Assembly (NCBI RefSeq): GCF_016464305.1
Contig: NZ_JAEIOJ010000021.1
Span: forward strand, 1-47,630
DNA: 47,630 bases
Source of the DNA: Umezawaea beigongshangensis
GTDB lineage: Bacteria > Actinomycetota > Actinomycetes > Mycobacteriales > Pseudonocardiaceae
Direction: 5' to 3'
In this document: positions 42,162 through 47,630 of the stretch, piece after piece
Numbering within the stretch: position 1 is the stretch's first letter
Layout: each line of letters opens with the position of its first letter
The notes under the pieces: generated by a model
Told to the model about the DNA's origin: nothing
Databases searched by the model: none
The model's input: the letters and a program-made list of their open reading frames with translations, nothing else
Made by a program: the position numbers and the translations under genes

Positions 42162-42785
42162 TTAGGTGTGCAGTGCGCCTTGCTCCAGCGCGATGTGCAG
42201 GAGGTCGTCAACGCGCAGGGCAGTGGTGCCGGTGGTGTGGAACAGCCGCATGACGGCCTGGTTGTTCCACTCCTGGCTACCGGGTCCCTCCAGCGAGCGC
42301 AGCAGCCGCCGGGGTTCGGGGTTCATGTGGATCAGGCCGTCTCCGTAGCGCATGGCCTCGCCGATCTCCCAGTCCCGGTAGGCGCGGACGGGTGGTGGTT
42401 CTCCTCGTCTCCAGCGAGCCGTTGCGGCGAACAGCACGCTGTTCTTCGCGCGTTCGTAGTCCTTGCGGACATCGCTGAGGCCTTGGCGCAGGATCTGATC
42501 GGTGCAGACGCGGCCGAACACGCCGAAGCACTGGTTGAACGAAGACAGGTCACTCTGGGACAGGAACGGACGCAGCAACGAGGCCAGGTAGCGCTGCTGG
42601 TCTCGCGTCGCCGACGGGAACGCGGAGCGGGCGCCGCCCTCGCACAACACCCGCATCCGGAACGAGAAGGTGTACCCCGCTGCGGAGAACAGCGGATGCT
42701 CCCGCACCTCGGCGGCCTGCGCCCGAAACGCCTCCACCCGCTCCCCCGCACTCGCCGGGGAGCTCGACGCTGATCTCCTGCCCAT
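42162..42785 (-). CDS. Hypothetical 207-aa protein
   Basis: The frame from ATG 42785 reads ERVEAFRAQAAEVREHPLFS, FSFRMRVLCEGGARSAFPSA, TRDQQRYLASLLRPFLSQSD, LSSFNQCFGVFGRVCTDQIL, and ends with AVMRLFHTTGTTALRVDDLL, HIALEQGALHT. It is soluble and mostly helical, with no recognised family. Upstream, another frame reads VERTVRSYGQEISVELPGE, which looks like the true N-terminus. The two would be joined by removing one G from GCGGGGGAGCGGG near 42745. The annotated start is therefore uncertain and the gene may be frameshifted. Confidence 0.6.
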   Translation of the reverse strand: MGRRSASSSPASAGERVEAFRAQAAEVREHPLFSAAGYTFSFRMRVLCEGGARSAFPSATRDQQRYLASLLRPFLSQSDLSSFNQCFGVFGRVCTDQILRQGLSDVRKDYERAKNSVLFAATARWRRGEPPPVRAYRDWEIGEAMRYGDGLIHMNPEPRRLLRSLEGPGSQEWNNQAVMRLFHTTGTTALRVDDLLHIALEQGALHT

Positions 42786-42899
42786 ACGAGCGCACCGTAC
42801 GCTCCACCACCGACACCACCCCACCATTTCTCAGGCCAGCGCAGCCACACCCCTCACGGCGACGAGGGAGCCGAACCGCGAGCGCCAGCGCGGCATCGA

Positions 42900-43354
42900 A
42901 CTGAACCGTTGGCACGAGCACAACGACGACACCAGGCCCCGCAGCAGAAGGCCATGCCCCCTTGACGATCCTCGGCGTGCGCGGTCGGCGGTGGTCGTGC
43001 CCACCGCAGCGCTGTGGTGGCGTGGGCGATGCGGCTGTTCCTGCGACGGGTGCGGTACGGGCACGAGCACCTCAGATCGGTGTCGGTGCTGAGCAGGTAG
43101 AGCATGGTGTTGAATAAGGTTACGTCGTTGACGGCCTGTTCCACGTAGGTCAAGACGCGTGCGACTTCCCGGCTCAGCGGCTTCTCGCTCGGTGCCGGCC
43201 GGGTCGCGTGTGGAGAGTTCGAACATGGTCAGCCCCGCCTGGGCCTCGGGTGCCCGCGTGGCCATGAGCAGCCAGGTTCCCGACGCGCGGCTGGGGCGTT
43301 TTTCTGCCATGACCGCAGCCAGGCGTGCAGCACCTCGAGATCGTGGGCGATCAT
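42900..43354 (-). pseudogene. Decayed gene in three frames
   Basis: An ATG at 43354 reads MIAHDLEVLHAWLRSWQKNA (then PAARRE). The coding signal moves to another frame as APEAQAGLTMFELSTRDPAG, and to a third as VLTYVEQAVNDVTLFNTMLY, LLSTDTDL. At least two frameshifts are needed to read it as one protein. The family is not recognised. The stretch 43355-43726 has no gene I can support. Confidence 0.4.
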
Positions 43355-43726
43355 CCGGAAAGACCCAGGGCGTCACCCACGTGCGGGCCGGTCACCCGAT
43401 GTGAAGGGCCGGCACTGAGGTTGGGGGCACGCTCCCGACCGGTGTGAGGGGCACCGCGGGTGGTGTGGCGGTGTTCCCGCCCCCGGCGCCCTCGCGCGCA
43501 GCACCACCGGCGGGAACACCTCCACACCACCCGCCCTGAACCGACCACCGGATCCCCTCGGACCTGCTCGCTCATGCACGGTGCCGGTGAACCTCACCTG
43601 AACGTGATTTGCCGCCCCAGCACCGCGATGCCGATGACAGCCACACCCGGACAGGGGAAGAACAACCCCGCTCCCCTGCCCGGAACCCCGGCGACCCATG
43701 ACGAGCACGACAGCAGACACGGCCCG

Positions 43727-43924
43727 CTACACCGGGTCGAGGGCGAGCAGGTGCTGCTCCTCGCCACCGACCACCAGTGCGGCGGCGTGATCCGCGGCGG
43801 CCAGCGTCCGCTGGTGGGCCTCCGGCACCAACACGGCCCGGTCGCCGGTCTCCAGCCGGCGCAGCGCCGCGTCCAGCTCGGCACGCGGAGTGTGCCCAGC
43901 CACTCCCACGACGTTGACCACCAG
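43727..43924 (-). CDS. Short repeated-family protein tail (copy C)
   Basis: The last 65 residues before a stop read VVNVVGVAGHTPRAELDAAL, RRLETGDRAVLVPEAHQRTL, AAADHAAALVVGGEEQHLLA, LDPV. This is the least damaged of three copies (see 28250 and 37325). The N-terminus beyond about 43924 is antisense to the fragment at 43990 and not homologous, so the gene is truncated at its 5' end. I know no family with this sequence. Confidence 0.45.
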   Translation of the reverse strand: MVVNVVGVAGHTPRAELDAALRRLETGDRAVLVPEAHQRTLAAADHAAALVVGGEEQHLLALDPV

Positions 43925-43989
43925 CGGAGTGCTGCGTGGTACTGCCTGTGTGCACCCGCCACTGCGCCTGGGCCCAGGCCCGGCCAGTA

Positions 43990-44515
43990 CAACGCGATCT
44001 GCGGGCCGGGCGAGTTCCTCATCGGATCGCAGAGGTACGGCGCGTTCAGCACGACCCTCTACGGCCGGTCCGGGGACGTGATCGAGCAGTGGCCCAGTCA
44101 CACCATGGCGCTGGTGGACCGGCACGGTCACGCCCGCGGCCCGGAGTTGGAGAACGTCGTGCCGTCCCGGTCGCGTTTCCGCGGTCTGGGTCCCGGCGGA
44201 GTGCTGCGCGACGGTCCGGCGCTGTCGGGCTATCGCACCACCTACCCGGCGCTGGACCGCGACGGCACCGCGGTCTTCTGGCGGGACGGCCGGCTGCTGG
44301 CCGTGGACGCCGACTTCCGGATGCGCGAGTTGTTCGCCGCGCACGACGAGCGGGCGGTGATGAGCAGGGTCCTCCTGCTCGAGGAGGGGCAGGTCGTCTT
44401 CGCTCTGGACGACGAGTTGCTCCTCTTCGGCGACACCGGCTTGCAACCGCTGGACAGCGGTGTCCGGCCGTGCGGCGACGGCAACCTCCGCGGCAACCCC
44501 GTCACGCACTGCTGA
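43990..44515 (+). pseudogene. 5'-truncated protein, possibly propeller-like
   Basis: About 172 residues with good codon bias: YNAICGPGEFLIGSQRYGAF, STTLYGRSGDVIEQWPSHTM, YPALDRDGTAVFWRDGRLLA, VDADFRMRELFAAHDERAVM, VFALDDELLLFGDTGLQPLD and a natural end. Repeated short beta-strand units suggest a propeller-like fold. There is no start codon: the frame runs upstream into copy C's antisense strand. So a junction near 43985 has removed the N-terminal half. Confidence 0.5.
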
Positions 44516-44954
44516 GGTGGAGCTCGCGGACCGGCGCAGCACCCGGATCGGAAGCCGGCTTCGACGAACGACACTCGGTGGTCGAGCTTCGAGCCGGACG
44601 GTGTGAACGCAGCACGACGGTGGTGATGTCGTCGACGAGCACGGCCGCCTGTGGGTGGAGGCCGGTGCTGCCGGTGACGTCGTGCAACGCCGCGCGCTGT
44701 GTCCTTCGGGGTTTTGTGAGGACCCCAGGGCGTGGCGCCGCTCGCTGTAAATCGGGTTTACAGCGAGCCTCAATCCGGGCCCACAGAACTGGTCGCCGAG
44801 CAGCACCGCGAGTGCCTGAGCGACGACTGCGCCGAGCCGTTCGCCCTACCGGGGCGCACGCGGCGCTTCTGATGTGATGCCGCGGTCGGCACCACCTGAT
44901 GCGCGGGCCGCAGGTGCAGTGCCGCCAGTGGTGCGAGCAGGTGGCTGCGGCGGT
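44516..44954. other. Spacer with a phosphatase-like tail
   Basis: A minus-strand piece at about 44570-44700 reads ALHDVTGSTGLHPQAAVLVD then DITTVVLRSHRP, resembling the closing strand of SpoIIE/PP2C-type phosphatases (DDxTxVVLR). No other part of such a gene is present. The hairpin below lies in the middle. Confidence 0.35.
44740..44768. terminator. 12-bp hairpin
   Basis: GCTCGCTGTAAA and TTTACAGCGAGC are perfect arms with a 5-base TCGGG loop. The TGTAAA/TTTACA core is AT-rich for this genome, so an operator is as likely as a terminator. Confidence 0.45.
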
Positions 44955-45260
44955 CACGCCGCTACCCCGAACGGTTCGTAGTGGGTGGCGGGAAGGTCGA
45001 GGACCCGCTCGCGCCACCGCAGGGCGTAGGTCAGGCAGTTGACGCAGTTGCGGGGTGCGTGGTGCAGTCGGGCAGGCGTGGGGAGCGGCGGGCGTCGTAG
45101 CTCCACGCCAGGGGGTCGGCGGTCTGCAGGTGCGGGCCGTAGCGGCGCAACCCGCGGGTCTTGACGCCGAAGCGTGCACGGGCAGCTCCGGGTGGATCGC
45201 GGCGCGGACCGCGGTGATGACGGCGCCGATCTCGTCGGTGGCCTGGCGTCGATTGTCGCG
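44955..45260 (-). pseudogene. Decayed gene downstream of the DUF6262 gene
   Basis: The minus strand gives, in three successive frames, ATDEIGAVITAVRAAIHPEL then PVHA, ARFGVKTRGLRRYGPHLQTA, DPLAWSYDARR, and HAPRNCVNCLTYALRWRERV, LDLPATHYEPFGVAA with a stop at 44955. Read as one protein it is about 100 aa with a CVNC pair near the end. Two single-base shifts are required. Family unknown. It follows the DUF6262 gene and may have belonged to the same element. Confidence 0.45.
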
Positions 45261-45409
45261 GCAGTGGCCGTGTCCCGTTGTGAGCGTGTCACGTTGCGAC
45301 CAGCCAGTGGAGCCCATCGGAGCCGTGTGCGTCCACGTTAGACGATCGGACTTGCGGTCGGTGGATGGGTGATGTCGTGTCGCGGTACTCCTTTGGAACA
45401 GATCTTCGT

Positions 45410-45901
45410 TCAGCCGCATGGTCCGGTGATCCTCGACTTCCTGGCGGTGGGGAGGGTGCGGACGTTGTTCGGAGAGTCGGCGCGTTGTCGAAGCCGGAGG
45501 ATCTCTTCGTGCTGCGCGGCGAGTTGTGACATCGCGCGCTCCTTGAACTCGGTGAGCTCGGTGATCCGTGCATCGCGTTCCTGGACGCGTTCACGGAGCT
45601 TGGCGTTCTCGTCTTTCAGCCTGGTGATCTGGAGTTCGCGTGGGTCTGAGACGGTGCCCGCCTCGCGGAGATCGGCCAGCCGACGCTGAAACTCCTCGGC
45701 CAGGTGCTGATAGGGCCCTGGCCGCTGGTTGCCCTGCGGGTCGGTGCGTGCGTAGAAGCCCGTTCTGGCGACGCCGGCTTCTCGTGCGAGAGTTTTGAGG
45801 TCGCAACCGCCGCGGGCTGGAAGCTGCCCCAGCAGTAGGCGGTCCATCGCAGCACGGATGCTGGCCTCGTTGCGGCGGCGCTGTTCGGTGGTCAGCGGCA
45901 T
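45410..45901 (-). CDS. DUF6262 (TnpC-like) accessory recombination protein
   Basis: A 163-aa protein with ATG 45901 after GCAGGAGAGCACATC. The N-terminal half carries a helix-turn-helix (AAMDRLLLGQLPARGGCDLK, TLAREAGVARTGFYARTDPQ). The second half is a long coiled coil (LQITRLKDENAKLRERVQER, DARITELTEFKERAMSQLAA, QHEEILRLRQRA). This layout matches DUF6262 proteins, the third component of Tn554-type site-specific recombination modules. There the gene normally sits beside two tyrosine recombinases, but none is intact here. It is most likely a remnant of such an element. Confidence 0.75.
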   Translation of the reverse strand: MPLTTEQRRRNEASIRAAMDRLLLGQLPARGGCDLKTLAREAGVARTGFYARTDPQGNQRPGPYQHLAEEFQRRLADLREAGTVSDPRELQITRLKDENAKLRERVQERDARITELTEFKERAMSQLAAQHEEILRLRQRADSPNNVRTLPTARKSRITGPCG

Positions 45902-46025
45902 GATGTGCTCTCCTGCATTGCGGTCTGCGGGAACGTGGCGGAGTTCTGGGCCAGTTGGCGGCCGATGATCGGTCTCTCTGCGTCGGCCGTCCACGAGGTC
46001 GTGATCATGGAATATCGTGCCGGTC

Positions 46026-46673
46026 ATGACCACGGATGACTGGTTGGCCGACACCCGAACCTCTTATGACACGGTCGCGGTCAGCTATGCCGACCAAGTG
46101 CGCGGCGCCCTCGCCGGACACCAGTACCTGCGCGCGGCTCTGGCGTTGTTCGCCGACAGCGTGCGGATCGCTGGCGGCGGGCCGGTCGCGGACGTCGGCT
46201 GCGGCCCCGGTGAAGTCACCGCCCATCTGCATGAGCTCGGTGTCGACGCCTTCGGTGTCGACCTCTCCCCTGGGATGATCGACGTGGCCCGGCGCGATCA
46301 CCCCGGCCTGCGGTTCGAGGTGGGCTCGATGACGGACCTGGACCTCCCCGTCGCTTCGGTGGCCGGCCTGCTCGCCTGGCAGTCGTTGATCCACATCCCT
46401 GACGACGAGGTGCCGACTGTGTTCGGGCACTTCCACCGAGCATTGCGTCCCGGCGGACCGCTGCAGCTCCTGTTTCACGTCGGCGACGAGTCGCGGTTGA
46501 AGACGGAGGGCTATGGCGGTCACCCGATGAAGGTCCATGTCCACCGCCGTCAGCCTGACCAGGTGGCATCCTGGCTGCGCGATGCCGGATTCGTGGTCGA
46601 GGCTCAGATGCTGCTCGACCCGGATGCGAAAGCTCAGCAAGCGATTCTTTTCGCACGCAGTAAGACCTCCTAA
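46026..46673 (+). CDS. Class I SAM-dependent methyltransferase
   Basis: A 215-aa methyltransferase with ATG 46026 (MTTDDWLADTRTSYDTVAVS). Motif I is VADVGCGPGEVTAHLHELG, the acidic end of strand 2 is FGVDLSPGMIDVARRDHPGL, motif II/III region is LLAWQSLIHIPDDEVPTVFG and HRALRPGGPLQLLFHVGDES. The Methyltransf_25/11 fold is complete. The substrate cannot be inferred and no pathway genes are nearby. The IS5-family element inserted about 25 bp downstream of its stop. Confidence 0.9.
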   Translation: MTTDDWLADTRTSYDTVAVSYADQVRGALAGHQYLRAALALFADSVRIAGGGPVADVGCGPGEVTAHLHELGVDAFGVDLSPGMIDVARRDHPGLRFEVGSMTDLDLPVASVAGLLAWQSLIHIPDDEVPTVFGHFHRALRPGGPLQLLFHVGDESRLKTEGYGGHPMKVHVHRRQPDQVASWLRDAGFVVEAQMLLDPDAKAQQAILFARSKTS

Positions 46674-46730
46674 CACAATGGGGTGATGCTGCACCTGCGC
46701 TGTTGAGCAGGATGATCGTCGGGCCGATGA

Positions 46731-47542
46731 GTGGGTGTGTCGAAGCCATGGCTGGTCGATGACGGGTTGTGGGAGCTGGTCGAGCCGTTGCTGCCGGTGC
46801 CGCCGCGCCGGTTCCGCAACCCCGGTCGTCGTCGATTACCGGACCGGCTGTGCTTGCAGGGCGTCCTCTATGTGCTGCACACCGGCATCGGCTGGGAACA
46901 TCTGCCTCAGGAACTCGGCTTCGGCTCGGGGATGACCTGTTGGCGCCGGTTGCGGGACTGGAACGAGGCAGGCGTGTGGCAGCGGCTGCACCGGTTGCTC
47001 CTGGCCGAGTTGCGGGCGGCGAACAGGATCGACTGGTCCCGCGCGGTGGTCGACTCCTCCCACGTCCGGGCGCTAAAAGGGGGCCGCAGACCGGACCGAG
47101 CCCGGTTGACCGCGGTCGACCGGGCTCCAAGCACCACCTGATCACCGACGGCGCGGGCATCCTACTCGCCGTGATTCTCACCGGCGGCAACGTCCACGAC
47201 GTCACCCAACTCCTGCCGCTGCTCGACGCCGTCCCGCCGGTGCGCGGCAAACGCGGACGACCACGCCGCCGACCCGACACCCTCTTCGCCGACCGCGCCT
47301 ACGACAGCGAGCCACACCGCGAAGCGCTGCGACAGCGAGGAATCACACCGTTCATCGCCCGCCGCGGCACACCACACGGCTCCGGCCTGGGCACCGTGCG
47401 CTGGGTCGTCGAACGCAGCAACTCCTGGCTGCACCAGTTCCGCCGCCTGCGCACCCGCTGGGAACGCCGCGCCGACATCCACGAAGCCTTCCTCGCCCTC
47501 GCCTGCGCCCTGATCTGCTACCGACGCCTCAACTCATTCTGA
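46731..47542 (+). CDS. IS5-family transposase made by -1 frameshifting
   Basis: The first frame (46731-47141) encodes LVDDGLWELVEPLLPVPPRR, RLPDRLCLQGVLYVLHTGIG and WEHLPQELGFGSGMTCWRRL, with the first catalytic Asp in AVVDSSHVRALKGG. The second frame (-1) continues GPQTGPSPVDRGRPGSKHHL, ITDGAG, the second Asp in TLFADRAYDSEPHREALRQR, and the Glu in GTVRWVVERSNSWLHQFRRL, closing with ACALICYRRLNSF. The frames overlap at AAAAGGGGG (47075-47083), a typical slippage site. The joined protein of about 270 aa is a full DDE transposase, so the element may be active. Confidence 0.85.
47075..47083 (+). promoter_or_regulatory. Slippery sequence for transposase frameshift
   Basis: AAAAGGGGG, read as CTA-AAA-GGG-GGC in frame 0, sits where the two transposase frames overlap. 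A -1 slip gives AGG-GGG-CCG and joins them. Confidence 0.65.
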
Positions 47543-47563
47543 TAGGCGCTCTAACAGCTGGTT

Positions 47564-47630
47564 TCAGAATGACTCGATCGGCAGATGCGGGATCAGTTGC
47601 TGCAGGTGCAGGGTGGGATGATGGTCGAGG
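47564..47630 (-). CDS. Partial gene, C-terminus only (window edge)
   Basis: The minus strand reads LDHHPTLHLQQLIPHLPIES and F, then a stop at 47564. The rest lies beyond the window. The IS5 right end is only 5 bp from this stop codon, so the insertion left the frame intact. The product cannot be identified from 21 residues. Confidence 0.4.
   Translation of the reverse strand, partial: LDHHPTLHLQQLIPHLPIESF

Larger units (their letters stand above)
46699..47558 (+). mobile_element. IS5-family (IS427-like) insertion sequence
   Basis: An apparently complete element of about 860 bp. The imperfect terminal repeats are GCTGTTGAGC (46699-46708) and GCTCTAACAGC (47548-47558, reverse complement GCTGTTAGAGC). 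The two overlapping transposase frames lie between them, as described in the CDS entry. The size, frame layout and slippery site fit the IS427 group. Confidence 0.75.

Noticed and set aside
1-47630. CRISPR array, tRNA or rRNA genes
   Set aside because: I saw no regularly spaced direct repeats, no cloverleaf-like sequences with a TPsiC arm (GGTTCGAATCC type) and no rRNA signatures on either strand.

Overview
The window is high-GC actinomycete DNA. GTG starts are common, and the gene families (NB-ARC/TPR regulators with an XRE head, MmyB-type XRE regulators, CU044_5270 partners of ECF sigma factors, an RHS tip fragment, ss-Tap-like hydrolases) suggest the Pseudonocardiaceae (Saccharothrix, Lentzea, Actinosynnema and relatives). 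That placement is inference from gene content, because no rRNA or tRNA gene is present. The segment looks like an accessory arm of the chromosome: intact one- or two-gene units are separated by 0.3-1 kb stretches of decayed coding sequence and IS remnants.

Layout. 1-1350: small hairpins with a TCC loop, an AT-rich island and a broken CheB-like gene. 1355-4268: a two-helix microprotein, an RHS-core tip fragment and a 760-aa XRE/NB-ARC/TPR regulator. 5431-7091: a secreted peptidoglycan-binding protein divergent from a C-terminal winged-helix regulator. 7180-10578: a frameshifted small gene, a truncated sigma factor with its CU044_5270 partner, a secreted protein and a VanZ-like membrane protein. 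11078-14284: a WYL regulator divergent from a VOC/aldo-keto reductase read-through fusion, then a DUF1761-like membrane protein. 14517-20128: two copies of a 385-bp direct repeat flanking a MarR/NmrA divergon and a 149-aa protein, ending in an intact XRE regulator. 20249-24849: an SDR, a second CheB-like pseudogene and a TetR/amidohydrolase divergon. 25281-28148: a secreted tripeptidyl-aminopeptidase-like hydrolase, transposase scraps and a Cys-rich 140-aa protein. 28192-31100: a three-arm hairpin, a monooxygenase fragment, an HxlR/NAD(P)-binding divergon and an IS3 remnant. 31247-33692: a frameshifted two-domain exported protein, an IS630 scrap and a QorB-like reductase. 34725-37180: a cation-transporter tail, and a second secreted-protein/winged-helix divergon whose regulator is frameshifted. 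38326-41644: a zinc-ribbon protein, a 164-aa unknown, and a MarR/YbhB/SMP-30 unit with tandem palindromic operators. 41704-47630: helicase and propeller fragments, unknowns, a DUF6262 (TnpC-like) gene, a methyltransferase, a complete IS5-family element with a -1 frameshift signal, and the end of a gene cut by the window edge.

How the genes work together. The recurring design is a small one-component regulator (WYL, MarR, TetR, HxlR, winged helix) transcribed away from one or two redox or hydrolytic enzymes or a secreted protein. Several of the shared intergenic regions hold clear inverted repeats. The regulator/secreted-protein pair occurs twice, and both copies carry a closely matching 16-bp near-palindrome about 130 bp upstream of the regulator. 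Two decaying repeated families, an orphan CheB-like protein lacking the catalytic Asp and a short protein ending in a QHLLALDPV-like motif, occur three times each. Many genes are broken by single-base frameshifts, some at homopolymers, so sequencing error should be excluded for each before it is called a pseudogene. I saw no CRISPR array, no tRNA or rRNA gene, and no complete secondary-metabolite cluster or prophage.
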